The notes under the pieces were generated by a model. That model saw nothing but the letters and a program-made list of their open reading frames with translations, was not told the DNA's origin and ran no database searches. The position numbers were made by a program, and so were the translations under genes. From Accumulibacter sp. (GTDB taxonomy: Bacteria; Pseudomonadota; Gammaproteobacteria; Burkholderiales; Rhodocyclaceae), in assembly GCF_023806625.1 (NCBI RefSeq), contig NZ_JAMTDX010000057.1:1-64000 (forward strand): a stretch of DNA of 64,000 nucleotides, read 5' to 3'. The first letter of the stretch is position 1. Each line of letters begins with the position of its first letter. Below are positions 38,367-47,652 of this stretch, one piece after another.

Positions 38367-38903
38367 CGGGCCGGGCTGCCCCTGGCGAGCGTCGCGGTGA
38401 ATCTTTCTGCGGTACAGTTCCGTCAGGCGAGTCTCACCCAGATGGTTTCGCGAATCCTCGACGAGGAGGAACTGTCGGCTGGATGTCTCGAGCTCGAACT
38501 GACCGAGAGCGTGGCGATGGACAACCCGCTGGCCGCGATCGAGACGATGGACAAGCTCCGCGAGCGCGGAGTGCGCATGTCGATCGACGACTTCGGAACC
38601 GACTACTCGTCGATGAGCTACCTCAAGCGCTTCCGCGTGCACAAGCTGAAGATCGACCGCTCCTTCGTCGCCGACCTGTCGACCGACCCCGACGACGAGG
38701 CGATCGTCTCGGCGATGATCAGCCTGGCTCACAACCTCGGCCTGCAGACGATCGCCGAGGGGGTCGAAAGCGAAGCACAGCTCGCGTTCCTGCGCGCCAG
38801 AGGCTGCGACGAAGCGCAGGGCTATCTCTTCGGGCCGCCGATGACTGCCGATCGCTTCGGAGCTTTCCTGCGCAGCGTCGCCGTCGAGACACCTGGCGGC
38901 TGA
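38367..38903 (+). pseudogene. rest of the EAL phosphodiesterase domain, cut off by a stop codon
   Basis: In the same frame after TAA 38364-38366, the sequence carries on as a normal EAL domain: VAVNLSAVQF, LELELTES, SIDDFGTDYSSM, KLKIDRSFV, IAEGVESE and GYLFGPPM. EAL proteins normally read AVRQLREWQRAGLPL here; a CAA to TAA change explains the break by one base. A separate start is not obvious. It may be a true nonsense mutation or a base error. Confidence 0.8.
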
Positions 38904-39083
38904 AGGCGCGGCTGCGGAAGAGGACGGGGATCGGGCTAAAGCCGCGCGCTGCCGTGCCGTTAAGCGGTTGAACTGGAGAGCCACGGGCGATCGTCTCGAG
39001 CAACGGGGCGGCCGACGGAAAAGGCGAGGCGATGGCAGCCGGAGGTCGATGAGTGGCCAGCCGGATCGATCACGGAGCTTCGG

Positions 39084-39797
39084 ATGAAGGACGGCAAACG
39101 GCAGTGGTGCGAGGCGGAAAAGGCGATCGACCGGCTGGTGTGCTGTGTGCGCGCTGGCGACCTCGATGCACTACGCGAGCTGGTGGGCAGCGGCTTCGAC
39201 CTCAATGGCTGCGATCAGCTTGGCGAGACGATTCTCGAACGGGTGATCGGTGAACTCGAATTCTGTCCGGGGAAGCAGCGCTACGCGGTCATCAGGGAGA
39301 TGCTGCGGCTGGGCGCCAACCCGGGCGTCGTCGGCAGCGACGGGTCTACCCCGCTGTTCACGGCGGTGGTCAACATGGACACGCGAATGATCGGCATCCT
39401 GCTCGACGCCGGAGCCGATCCGAACGCGAGCCTGCGCATCCTGCGCGGCACCGGCAGCGAAGCCGACACGGCCGGGAGTCGGGCGGTCGCCGAGTCGCTC
39501 TACGACTGGGCCAAGTTCGCCTATCGTTACGAGGTCTGGGAGACCCGCCTGCCCGAGGACGCGCGGACTGCCGACCAATCCGACGAGGACGCCTGGCTCG
39601 GTCAGGTGGATCGACTGGCGGTCGAGTACGGCAAGCGGCGTCCCGACCATCTGCGTCTGTTGCGCGAACGCGGAGCGCAGTCGACGCTCGAACTTTGCCG
39701 CGCAGCACGGGCGCTCGATGATGACGATCATCCGGACCCAGGGGGGCACGCGGTGCGTGCGCTCTGGCCATCCGGGCGCTCGTCGCCGAAGCGCTGA
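39084..39797 (+). CDS. ankyrin-repeat protein
   Basis: 237 residues. It contains ankyrin-like units: RAGDLDALRELVGSGFDLNGCDQLGETILE, then EMLRLGANPGVVGSDGSTPLFTAV and ILLDAGADPNASL. The C-terminal half is charged and unassigned. No signal peptide or membrane segment is seen, so it is probably a cytosolic protein-binding factor. It lies alone between the c-di-GMP protein and convergent dacB. Confidence 0.8.
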   Translation: MKDGKRQWCEAEKAIDRLVCCVRAGDLDALRELVGSGFDLNGCDQLGETILERVIGELEFCPGKQRYAVIREMLRLGANPGVVGSDGSTPLFTAVVNMDTRMIGILLDAGADPNASLRILRGTGSEADTAGSRAVAESLYDWAKFAYRYEVWETRLPEDARTADQSDEDAWLGQVDRLAVEYGKRRPDHLRLLRERGAQSTLELCRAARALDDDDHPDPGGHAVRALWPSGRSSPKR

Positions 39798-39890
39798 AGG
39801 AATCGCCGGTCGGGCATCGTCTGCCGGGCGGGCGCGGGCGGTCAGCCGATCCCCAGTCGGCTGCGACGACTGCCCGGGAATCGCCGCCGA

Positions 39891-41447
39891 TCAGTGCTGG
39901 GCCAGCCAGAGCAGCAGGGCATCGATCGCCGGCTTGCCGAGTCTGGCTTTCGGGTCGTTGATCAGGAAGACGGCGATCCAGCGCCTGCCCCTCTGGTCGA
40001 GGAGGTAACCGGCGATCGAGCGCACGCCTTCGAGGTAGCCGGTCTTGAGGTGCGCACGTCCGTTTGCTCCGCCCTCGTTGAGGCGCTTGCGCAGCGTTCC
40101 ATCGACTCCCGCCAGCGGCAGCGAAGCGATCAGTTCGGGCATCACCGGGCTTCGCCAGGCGGCACGCAGCAGTTGCGCCAGCCCATCGGCCGAGATGCGC
40201 TCGCTGCGCGACAGCCCCGAGCCGTTGTCGAGAACGAGTTCGGGCAGATTCAGTCCCTTGGCCTGCGACCAGGCAGCGATCTGCCGGCGCGCTCCGTCGG
40301 GAGTTGCCGGTCGCTGGCCGTCGAGGCTCAGGAAGAGCTGGCGGGCCATCACGTTGTTGCTGTGCTTGTTGATGTCGCGGACGATCTCGCCGAGCGCAGG
40401 GGAGTCCTGCGCGGCGAGCAGCTGCGCTTCCGGCGGTACGCGGCCTTCGCGCACCTGGCCGGCGAAGGCGCCGCCGAGTTCTCGCCAGAGCGCGCGGAAG
40501 AGGCTGTCGACCTGCACGTCCGCAGGCCATGGCGCGAGGTGCAGCACCTTCTCTCCACAGGCTGCAGCAAGGCTTCCCGCGAGCTGGATCGTCCGCCCGC
40601 TGACCGACGGCCTGATCTGTTCGCGCCAGTCGCCGCAGGCCTCACGGCCGGCGACCAGGCGGTTGTCGATGCGCAGGCCTTCGGCCGGCGTGCTGGCGAG
40701 CACCTCGACGGTCTGCCGGATCGGATCGGGCAGCAGCGTCAGGCTGATGCTTCTGAAGTTGATGAGCAGCGCGTCGGGGCCGGCGTTGTACGGACGCAGT
40801 GGCTCGTTGTCGAACTCGCCTGGGTCATGCTGTGGCAGCGCGAAAGCGCTGCGGTCAAGGACCAGATCGCCGCCGATCTCGCTGACGCCGCGTGAGCGGA
40901 CCTGGCGGAGCAGCTGCCAGAACTTCTCGAGATCGAGGCGGGGATCGCCGCTGCCGCGCAGGTACAGGTTGCCGGCGAGCCGGCCTCCTGCCGGTCGGCC
41001 GTCGGCATACACCTCGGTCCGCCAGGTGTAGGCCGGCCCGAGGATGTCCAGCGCGGCGTAGGTGGTGACCAGTTTCATCACCGACGCCGGATTCATCGCC
41101 TGCCGCGGGTTGTGGCTGAGCAGCGGCGGGCCGCCCTCGACGTTCTGCACGACGATCGACACTGAGCGCGTCGGGATCCCGGCGTCGGCCAGTGCGCGAC
41201 TCACCGCAAGCGGCAGCTCGCTGGCCGACGCCGGCGACTTGCCGAGGGCGAGCAGGGCGAGGGCCAGCAGCGCGGCGGGCGCCCCTCGGGTTCGCGCGTC
41301 TCCGCTTCGCGGCTGGCGTTCGGGATTCGCGCGTGCGCGGGGCGACCGCGGCCGAACGGCGATCAGCCGTGGTTGCTCGTGCCGGACCTGCGCACCCTCT
41401 TCAGTCCTGCCTGGACGCGCTGTTGGCCTGCTCAGCCAGCCTCCCAC
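39891..41447 (-). CDS. dacB: D-alanyl-D-alanine carboxypeptidase/endopeptidase (PBP4, peptidase S13)
   Basis: Up to 518 residues. The penicillin-binding motifs are SVMK (SxxK, nucleophile Ser), SNN (SxN) in HSNNVMARQ, and KTG in LKTGYLEG. A hydrophobic signal segment (APAALLALALLALGKSPASAS) lies ~55 residues into the longest frame. The only ATG/GTG/TTG upstream is GTG 41447, which overlaps the CYTH-CHAD gene by 16 bases; the long basic N-terminus is unusual, so the start is uncertain. It trims peptidoglycan peptides in the periplasm. Confidence 0.9.
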   Translation of the reverse strand: MGGWLSRPTARPGRTEEGAQVRHEQPRLIAVRPRSPRARANPERQPRSGDARTRGAPAALLALALLALGKSPASASELPLAVSRALADAGIPTRSVSIVVQNVEGGPPLLSHNPRQAMNPASVMKLVTTYAALDILGPAYTWRTEVYADGRPAGGRLAGNLYLRGSGDPRLDLEKFWQLLRQVRSRGVSEIGGDLVLDRSAFALPQHDPGEFDNEPLRPYNAGPDALLINFRSISLTLLPDPIRQTVEVLASTPAEGLRIDNRLVAGREACGDWREQIRPSVSGRTIQLAGSLAAACGEKVLHLAPWPADVQVDSLFRALWRELGGAFAGQVREGRVPPEAQLLAAQDSPALGEIVRDINKHSNNVMARQLFLSLDGQRPATPDGARRQIAAWSQAKGLNLPELVLDNGSGLSRSERISADGLAQLLRAAWRSPVMPELIASLPLAGVDGTLRKRLNEGGANGRAHLKTGYLEGVRSIAGYLLDQRGRRWIAVFLINDPKARLGKPAIDALLLWLAQH

Positions 41448-42910
41448 GGCGGCTGATGGTCGAGGAACTCGCGCAGCAGCCCTTCGAGCTGGCCGAGCAT
41501 CAGGTCGGTCCGTCCGGCGAGCCAGGCGCGGACGAGATCGCTGTGGTGACCCGGCAGGGCCTGAACGACGAGCTGCTCGGCGACGGCCATGTCGTTCATT
41601 CTGCCGAGCAGGTCGAGCAGTCCGGCCGCGCTCTGATGGTAGCGCTGCATCCGCCGCGCCGGGAACAGCGGGGCAAAGAACTCGAGCGCGTAGCGCAGGC
41701 GCTTGAGCGCGACGCGCAGCGCGTGACGGGCCTCCGGGTTCGAGTCCCGGGTTTCTATGGCCAGCGCCGCGACGCGCTTGGCACGTTTGTTGAGCGAGCG
41801 GGGGACGAAGGCGGCGAGCGGCGGCTTCTTGCTTTCCGCAAGTCCGACGGTGGCCCCGGTAAACTCGAGGAGCAACTGCGAATAGGTCGGAGCGGTCAGC
41901 GCCGCCTGAGCCTGCTTGCGGCAGCTGGCCAGATGGTTCCTGGCCTGCACGGCGAGTTTCTGCACGTCCGCATGCTCAGGAAACGCCTTGACGATCGGCG
42001 GGAGGATCTCGGTGATGAACACGTCCCAGTTGCGCGTGTCGCCCATCGCGTTGGCCACGTCGCGCCAGCGTGGGTCGAAGTTGCCGACGTAGTCTTCGGG
42101 CAGTAGTGGCCGCCAGAGACGGATCGCCGAACGGAGGCGGCGGATCGCCACCCGCGCCTGGTGGATGAACTCGGGGGCATCGCTGTCGCGCACCCCGCGT
42201 TCATTGCCCTGCAGTTGTGCCAGGCAGGAGAAGACCGTCGTGCGGAAGACGCCGACGCTGGTCATCCCGGCCTGCAACGGCACGTTGCCGGCTCTCGCCG
42301 GTTGCAGGCCGGCGTCGCTGGCCAGGAGGTAGCCGCGTTCGGCCTTGCTGCTTGTTTCGGGGTGCAGCGGGAGGTCGGCCTGCAGCGCCAGAGCGGTCGT
42401 GAAAAGATCGGCGACCTGTCCCTCGCGAAGCTCGAGTTCGAGTTCGCAGATGGCCTCGCTGCGCTGGCCGGCGACGATCTTGCCGCGGTCCAGGGCCACC
42501 TCGATCCGTGTTCCTTCCTGCGGGGTCAAGGTCCACAGGCTGCGCGTGAAATCGGTGACGAAAACCGGCGCCAGGCTGGGCATCGCCTCTTCGAGGAAGC
42601 GTCGCAGTTTGGGGCTGTCGACCACCGAAAAATCGAACTCGCCGGGAGTTCCGGGCTCCTCCCACTCGCGGCGCTGGGCGAGTCCGCCTGGCGCGGACGC
42701 TTCGTTCTTGATCGTCAGCAGCCATTCCTCGCCGATCTGGCGGTAGCGGACCGCCAGGCGCTTGCGCTGGAGGCGCCGGTCGGGCGTGTCGTAATAGGTG
42801 CTGACGAGTTTCTGCCGTAGCGCCTTGCTGCCGGCAAGCAGCCGGTGCGTCGGCACGCGCCGGGCCGCTCCCGCCGGCAGGGTGAGCTTGATCTCGGTTT
42901 CCAGTGCCAT
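41432..42910 (-). CDS. CYTH-CHAD domain protein
   Basis: 492 residues. The N-terminal CYTH domain (residues 1-200) starts with ETEIK (ExExK) and keeps the tunnel charges (STYYDTPDRRLQRKRLAVRYR, LELELREG). The C-terminal CHAD domain (~215-490) is helical and rich in conserved His/Arg (FIHQARVAIRRLRSAIRLW, HALRVALKRLRYALEFF). CYTH enzymes hydrolyse triphosphates, including tripolyphosphate. CHAD domains bind polyphosphate. A polyphosphate-related role is therefore likely, in the cytosol or on granules. Confidence 0.88.
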   Translation of the reverse strand: MALETEIKLTLPAGAARRVPTHRLLAGSKALRQKLVSTYYDTPDRRLQRKRLAVRYRQIGEEWLLTIKNEASAPGGLAQRREWEEPGTPGEFDFSVVDSPKLRRFLEEAMPSLAPVFVTDFTRSLWTLTPQEGTRIEVALDRGKIVAGQRSEAICELELELREGQVADLFTTALALQADLPLHPETSSKAERGYLLASDAGLQPARAGNVPLQAGMTSVGVFRTTVFSCLAQLQGNERGVRDSDAPEFIHQARVAIRRLRSAIRLWRPLLPEDYVGNFDPRWRDVANAMGDTRNWDVFITEILPPIVKAFPEHADVQKLAVQARNHLASCRKQAQAALTAPTYSQLLLEFTGATVGLAESKKPPLAAFVPRSLNKRAKRVAALAIETRDSNPEARHALRVALKRLRYALEFFAPLFPARRMQRYHQSAAGLLDLLGRMNDMAVAEQLVVQALPGHHSDLVRAWLAGRTDLMLGQLEGLLREFLDHQPPWEAG

Positions 42911-42955
42911 GGGCGTTGTCTCCTCTCCATGTGTTTGCTTGTGCAGGCCTGTCGT

Positions 42956-43648
42956 TCAGCGGTCGAGGCGGCGCAGCCTCTCGACGTCCGGAATATGGAT
43001 CCTGCGGCCTTCGACGACGATCAGGCCTCGCCCGGACAGTTCGTGGAGTATGCGCGAGAAATGCTCCTGAGTCAGGTTGAGACGCGAAGCGATGATCCCC
43101 TTGTTCGTCGGCAGCGTAACGGTGACTCCTCTTGCCCCGCCCGGCGGGGTATCGCGCAGCAGATAGCCGATGATCCGTTCGCGACCCGACTGCAACGAGT
43201 ACGACTCGACGTCACCGATCAGGTGGTGGAGGCGCATCGACAGGCCGGCGATCATCTTGCGACCGAGCCGCGGGTCCCGGTCGAGTTCGCCGAGGATCGC
43301 CATCCGGGAAATATGCAGCAGAGACGAGTCGGCGAGTGCCTGAGCATAAACCATGAACGGCTTGTCCATGAACATCACCGCCTCGCCGAAGGTCTGGCCC
43401 TGACTGACGATGTCGACGACCTTTTCGCCGCCTTGCGCAGACGTGAACGCCAGTTTCACCTGCCCGTAGAGGATCAGGTAGAAACCGGTTGGCATGTCGC
43501 CCTTGTGAAACAGGATCTCTCCGCGCGCGACGCTGATTTCGCGCGAACCGCGGGCCAGTCGGGCAATTTCGTCGGCGTCGAGCTCGTTGAACAAGGGAAC
43601 GCGGGCGAGCAACGCCTCGATGTCTATGCCCTGCTGGATTACCTGCAT
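42956..43648 (-). CDS. Crp/Fnr-family transcriptional regulator
   Basis: 230 residues. An N-terminal cyclic-nucleotide-binding-type beta roll (FHKGDMPTGFYLILYGQVKLAF) is followed by a dimer helix and a C-terminal winged HTH (NKGIIASRLNLTQEHFSRILHEL). There are no cysteines, so an Fe-S cluster sensor of the FNR type is excluded; a haem- or nucleotide-sensing Dnr/Crp type is possible. It lies 45 bases upstream of the CYTH-CHAD gene on the same strand and may be co-transcribed with it. Confidence 0.88.
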   Translation of the reverse strand: MQVIQQGIDIEALLARVPLFNELDADEIARLARGSREISVARGEILFHKGDMPTGFYLILYGQVKLAFTSAQGGEKVVDIVSQGQTFGEAVMFMDKPFMVYAQALADSSLLHISRMAILGELDRDPRLGRKMIAGLSMRLHHLIGDVESYSLQSGRERIIGYLLRDTPPGGARGVTVTLPTNKGIIASRLNLTQEHFSRILHELSGRGLIVVEGRRIHIPDVERLRRLDR

Positions 43649-43977
43649 GCGCCTCTTCCGGAATGGTCAGCCAGTGCCTGGTCGACGGCCGGCAATGTTC
43701 GCACTTGTCCCAGCTTCGAGCAAGTGGCTTGCCGGCGATCACGGGAGGCCGTTTTCCTGACGATCGCCCGCTGCCGTGGCGATCTCAGCTCGCGCTTCCC
43801 CGCGGGAATGCCGATCGCCGCGAAGCGCTGTGGACGATCGAATGCGCCATTCGCCGGCTCGCTCGCCGCGGACGGCTGATTGCCGGGGCTGCCTTGAGAA
43901 CGCCGGCGAGGACGGTGGAATGAGGTCGAAAGGCGGTTCTCGCCGCACTGCCCTTCGGGAGCGAGACCGGCCGCGAA
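43649..43977. other. 329-bp stretch between the Crp/Fnr gene and htpX
   Basis: No gene is supported on either strand. It must contain the promoter of the Crp/Fnr gene on the minus strand and the 3' end region of htpX. No clear terminator or promoter boxes were seen. Confidence 0.4.
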
Positions 43978-44850
43978 TCACGCCGCTCGGAGCGCGGCAA
44001 TCCGTTCCTCGATCGGCGGGTGGCTGGCGAACAGCGCGAGCCAGCCCGGGCGGCCGCTGATTCCGGCGGTGGCGACGTTCTGCGGCAACGCTCCGGCCTC
44101 GAGGCTGCCCAGGCGACGCAGGGCGCGGACCATCGGGACGGGTGATCCCATCAGTTGCGCTGCTCCCGCGTCGGCACGGAACTCACGCTGACGAGAAAAG
44201 TACATGACGATGATGCTGGCCAGCATGCCGAAGACGATGTCACAGAGCACGACGGTCACCGTGTACGCGAGGCCGGGCCCCTGTTCACCGTCTTGCCGGC
44301 GTAACGCCGAATCGACGAGCCAGCCGATCACCCGGGCGACGAATACCACGAAGGTGTTGACCACACCCTGGATCAGGGTCAGCGTGACCATGTCGCCATT
44401 GGCGATGTGCGCGACCTCGTGCGCGATCACCGCTTCGGCTTCTTCCCGGGTCATGTTCTCGAGCAGGCCCGTGGACACGGCGACCAGCGAACTGCGGCGC
44501 GTCGCGCCGGTGGCGAAGGCATTGGCTTCGCCCTCGTAGATCGCCACTTCGGGCATCGGCAGGTCGGCCCTTTCCGAGTAACGGCGGACCGTGTCGACGA
44601 GCCAGTACTCGGTCGAACTCGCCGGAGATTCGATGACCCGGGCGCCGGTGCTCCATTTGGCGATGGTCCTGGACAGCAACAGCGAGATGAATGCTCCACC
44701 AAAGCCCATGATCGCAGCGAAGAGCAGCAGCTTGCCGAGGTCGAGACCGCTGCCGGTGAAGAAGCGGTGCGCGCCGGTCAGCGTGCTGAAGATTCCGAGG
44801 ACGACGACGATGGCCAGATTGGTGGCGATGAGCAGGACGATGCGTTTCAT
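43978..44850 (-). CDS. htpX: zinc metalloprotease HtpX
   Basis: 290-residue inner-membrane protease that degrades misfolded membrane proteins. Two N-terminal helices precede [25 protein letters not shown] and the zinc motif HEVAH, with the third ligand Glu in [14 protein letters not shown]. Two more membrane segments follow the active site. The length is normal (E. coli 293). An HPF-like gene follows divergence-free upstream on the same strand. Confidence 0.95.
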   Translation of the reverse strand: MKRIVLLIATNLAIVVVLGIFSTLTGAHRFFTGSGLDLGKLLLFAAIMGFGGAFISLLLSRTIAKWSTGARVIESPASSTEYWLVDTVRRYSERADLPMPEVAIYEGEANAFATGATRRSSLVAVSTGLLENMTREEAEAVIAHEVAHIANGDMVTLTLIQGVVNTFVVFVARVIGWLVDSALRRQDGEQGPGLAYTVTVVLCDIVFGMLASIIVMYFSRQREFRADAGAAQLMGSPVPMVRALRRLGSLEAGALPQNVATAGISGRPGWLALFASHPPIEERIAALRAA

Positions 44851-44886
44851 GGCGGACTTCCGGTAACTCGTTGGGCAGCAGGTGCT

Positions 44887-45282
44887 TCAGAGAGTGGCCG
44901 GCTGGCGGGCGACTTCTCCGACGTCCAGGGCGTGCCACGAGACTCCGTCGCGGGCGGAGGCAAGGTCGGGATTCCGGTATTCGCGCTGCCGCGCCAGCCG
45001 GCGGGCGAGCGTCCTGGCCGCGCGGTCCGCAGCCCGGTCGATGGCCACGTAGAGATCGGTCTCGGTATCCTCGATGACCATCCGTGGCATCCCGGGAACG
45101 GTGAGCAGCATCCGACAGCGCTTGTCGTCGCCACCCCGCGGGCCGTTCAGGTCGGCGAGCAGGATCGAAACCTTGCTGAGTTGATGGTCGGCCCAGTCGA
45201 AAGCGAAGTGTGCGCGCCGCTCGACGTGTTCACGGAGGGCAGCGCTGATCTCCAGGCCCTGGCTGCGGATGACGATCTTCAT
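44887..45282 (-). CDS. HPF/RaiA-family ribosome-associated protein
   Basis: 131 residues. The N-terminal ~100 residues fit the HPF/RaiA (sigma-54 modulation) fold: MKIVIRSQGLEISAALREHVERR, DLYVAIDRAADRAARTLARRL. This family binds the 30S subunit and causes hibernation or stabilises idle ribosomes. ATG 45282 is chosen because AGGAG lies well placed upstream; a longer frame starts at 45315. There is no long-HPF dimerisation domain. Confidence 0.82.
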   Translation of the reverse strand: MKIVIRSQGLEISAALREHVERRAHFAFDWADHQLSKVSILLADLNGPRGGDDKRCRMLLTVPGMPRMVIEDTETDLYVAIDRAADRAARTLARRLARQREYRNPDLASARDGVSWHALDVGEVARQPATL

Positions 45283-45390
45283 TTCGAGACTCTCCTGAGG
45301 AATGACCCGGGTCACTGTAGGACAGCCTCAGACTTCTGACAAATCGAATATAATGAGGTGACAATTCCAGATTCCAGATGTTTTTCGCCG

Positions 45391-46392
45391 ATGCCCGCAC
45401 TCAACTACAAGCACTTGCGCTATTTCTGGATGGTCGCCCGATGTGGCGCGATCGCCCGCGCGGGCGAACAGCTGCACCTCACTCCGCAGGCGATCAGCGG
45501 GCAGTTGCGCGAATTCGAGGAGTCGCTCGGTGTCGAATTGTTGCGGCGCGCCGGCCGCGGCCTCGAACTGACCGAGGCCGGGCGGAGGATCCTCAGCTAC
45601 GCCGAGGAAATCTTCGCGCTCGGTGACGAACTGCTGGAAGTGGCGCGCGATCAGACAGCGAGGAAGAGTCTGCGCTTCACGGTGGGGGTTGCCGATTCGG
45701 TGGCCAAGTCGGTGGCCCATCGCCTCGTCGAGCCGGCCCTGCTCCTGCCCGAGGCACTGCGCCTCGTCTGCCGGGAAGGACGCCTGACCGCCTTGCTCGC
45801 CGACCTCGCCGTGCATCGTCTGGATCTGGTCATCGCCGACCGTCCGATGCCTGCCAACCTGAACGTCCGCGGATACAGCCACCTGCTCGGAGAAAGCGAC
45901 CTGACGGTTTTCGGCGCCCCCGCTCTGGTCGCCACGCTGCCGGGAATCTTTCCTGATCTGCTCAATGGTGCGCCGTTCCTGATGCCCGGTGACGACGTGG
46001 CGATCCGCTCGCGGCTCGAACAGTGGCTCGATGCGCGCCGCTTGTACCCGCGAGTCGTCGGCGAGTTCGACGACAGTGCCTTGCTCAAGGCATTCGGGCA
46101 GGAAGGGGCGGGGTTGTTCGTCGCGCCGACGGCGATCGCCGGCTACGTCGCCGCGCAGTACCGGGTCATCGCCGTCGGGCGGATCGATTCGATCAGCGAG
46201 CAGCTCTTCGCGATCACCACCGAACGGCGGCTGAGTCATCCGGCGATCGTCGCGATCAGCGAGGCCGCACGCGACCACGTCTTTGCTCCGTCCGGAGGCG
46301 AGGCCTCCCCGGCGGTTCCCAGGCGCAATCCGGGCAATCCGGCCGGGACGCGGACGCGTGCTCGCTCGCGGTCGACGACGGGGACGGCGTGA
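45391..46392 (+). CDS. nhaR: LysR-family regulator, NhaR-like
   Basis: 333 residues. The N-terminus LNYKHLRYFWMVARCGAIARAGEQLHLTPQAISGQLREFE is the characteristic NhaR HTH, followed by a LysR substrate domain. NhaR activates the Na+/H+ antiporter gene nhaA and stress genes in E. coli; no antiporter gene is nearby here, so the target is unknown. A TATAAT box lies at 45349-45354, upstream of ATG 45391. The last ~35 residues are basic and low-complexity. Confidence 0.85.
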   Translation: MPALNYKHLRYFWMVARCGAIARAGEQLHLTPQAISGQLREFEESLGVELLRRAGRGLELTEAGRRILSYAEEIFALGDELLEVARDQTARKSLRFTVGVADSVAKSVAHRLVEPALLLPEALRLVCREGRLTALLADLAVHRLDLVIADRPMPANLNVRGYSHLLGESDLTVFGAPALVATLPGIFPDLLNGAPFLMPGDDVAIRSRLEQWLDARRLYPRVVGEFDDSALLKAFGQEGAGLFVAPTAIAGYVAAQYRVIAVGRIDSISEQLFAITTERRLSHPAIVAISEAARDHVFAPSGGEASPAVPRRNPGNPAGTRTRARSRSTTGTA

Positions 46393-46515
46393 GCCGTACA
46401 CAGCTCCGTACAGCCTTCGATTTTTTTGAAGTGTAGCCACCGTTATTTCTGCTTTTCCGATGGGTCGACTGCGTTTATATTGCCCGGCGTATCACTCAAC
46501 CATCAGGAGACAATC

Positions 46516-47427
46516 ATGAAATCCTTCGCAATGTTGACTGCCGTCCTGGCTCTCGGCCTGACGCTGGTCGCCGGCGACGCCGAGGCCGCGAAGCGTCTGG
46601 GCGGCGGCAAGTCTTCGGGCATGCAGCGCGAGTCAGTGACCATGGACAGGTCGGCTTCGCCGGCGAGTCCGGCGAATGCCTCGCGGATGCAGCCTGCGGC
46701 GACGACGCCGCAGGCCGGTGCAGCGGCTGCTCAGGCCCAGCCCAAACGTTCTTGGATGGGCCCGCTCGCCGGTCTCGCCGCCGGTCTCGGTCTGGCGGCT
46801 CTGGCTTCACATTTCGGCTTTGGCGAGGAACTGGCCTCGCTGCTGATGATCGGCCTGCTCGTTCTGGTGGTCATGGTGGTGATCGGCTTCGTCATGCGTC
46901 GGCGGTCGGCGGCACAGGGGCTGGGCGCAAACAGCAACCTGCAGTACGCCGGCGCCGGTTACGGGGGCCTGGCGGGTCAGCGCGTCGAGGAACCGCTGCT
47001 GCCGGCTTCGGGATCGAGCGCGCCGGCGGCGGCCGGGACTGCCGCGCCGAGCATCCCTGCCGACTTCGACGTCGAGGGCTTCGTCCGCAACGCCAAGGTC
47101 AACTTCATTCGCCTCCAGGCGGCGAACGACGCGGGCAACCTCGACGATCTGCGCGAGTTTACGACTCCGGAGATGTTTGCCGAACTGCGCATGAACATCA
47201 ACGAGCGAGGCGGTGCCACGCAGCAGACGGACGTCGTGACGATCAATGCCGAGGTGCTCGAGGTCGCCGAGGAGGCCACCCGCTACGTGGTCAGCGTCCG
47301 CTTCACCGGGCTGATCCGTGAAGACCGTGACGCGGCTGCCGAACCGATAGACGAAGTCTGGCACATGGTCAAGCCACGCGAGGGGCGGGGCGGCTGGGTG
47401 CTCGCCGGGATCCAGCAACTCTCGTAA
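46516..47427 (+). CDS. Tim44-like domain membrane protein
   Basis: 303 residues. Signal sequence (MKSFAMLTAVLALGLTLVAGDAEA), Ala/Gln-rich linker, two membrane segments (GPLAGLAAGLGLAALASHFG and LLMIGLLVLVVMVVIGFVM), then a Tim44-like domain (FVRNAKVNFIRLQAANDAGNLDDLREFTTPEMF ... VWHMVKP). Such bacterial Tim44-like proteins are membrane proteins of unclear role. AGGAGACAATC precedes ATG 46516. A strong hairpin terminator follows. Confidence 0.85.
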   Translation: MKSFAMLTAVLALGLTLVAGDAEAAKRLGGGKSSGMQRESVTMDRSASPASPANASRMQPAATTPQAGAAAAQAQPKRSWMGPLAGLAAGLGLAALASHFGFGEELASLLMIGLLVLVVMVVIGFVMRRRSAAQGLGANSNLQYAGAGYGGLAGQRVEEPLLPASGSSAPAAAGTAAPSIPADFDVEGFVRNAKVNFIRLQAANDAGNLDDLREFTTPEMFAELRMNINERGGATQQTDVVTINAEVLEVAEEATRYVVSVRFTGLIREDRDAAAEPIDEVWHMVKPREGRGGWVLAGIQQLS

Positions 47428-47491
47428 ACGATCCGCGCCGGTGGCCAGGTCGCGAGGCATGGCCGCAACGCGACACTGGCCGATGGCTTCG

Positions 47492-47523
47492 CTGCCGGGA
47501 AGAAAGCCTTCCCGGCAGTTTGT
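47492..47523 (+). terminator. terminator after the Tim44-like gene
   Basis: Perfect 11-bp stem: CTGCCGGGAAG (47492-47502), loop AAAGC, CTTCCCGGCAG (47508-47518), then TTTGT. It separates the Tim44-like gene from the following eight-gene operon. Confidence 0.75.
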
Positions 47524-47576
47524 CGCTGGGACGTCGACCCGCTGCCACCGATCATCGCGACGACGTTGCGACAGCC

Positions 47577-47604
47577 TTGCGCTGCCCCCCTTGCCTCGTA
47601 TAAT
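47577..47604 (+). promoter_or_regulatory. sigma-70-type promoter of the eight-gene operon
   Basis: TTGCGC (47577-47582), 16 bases, and a perfect TATAAT (47599-47604). The first gene starts 49 bases on, at ATG 47653 with GGGAGCGGGA ahead. No operator-like palindrome was seen around it. Confidence 0.65.
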
Positions 47605-47652
47605 CCACGGTTCTGCCGGGATGTTGATCCGGCGGGCACTGCGGGAGCGGGA

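Noticed and set aside
38364-38396. Stop-codon readthrough (or suppression) in the EAL protein
   Set aside because: TAA is the least leaky stop codon and no readthrough context is seen. Mutation or a base error is more likely.
41728-41752. tRNA T-arm-like sequence (GGGTTCGAGTCCCGG)
   Set aside because: It lies inside the CHAD coding region, with no acceptor, D-arm or anticodon arm at the right distance.
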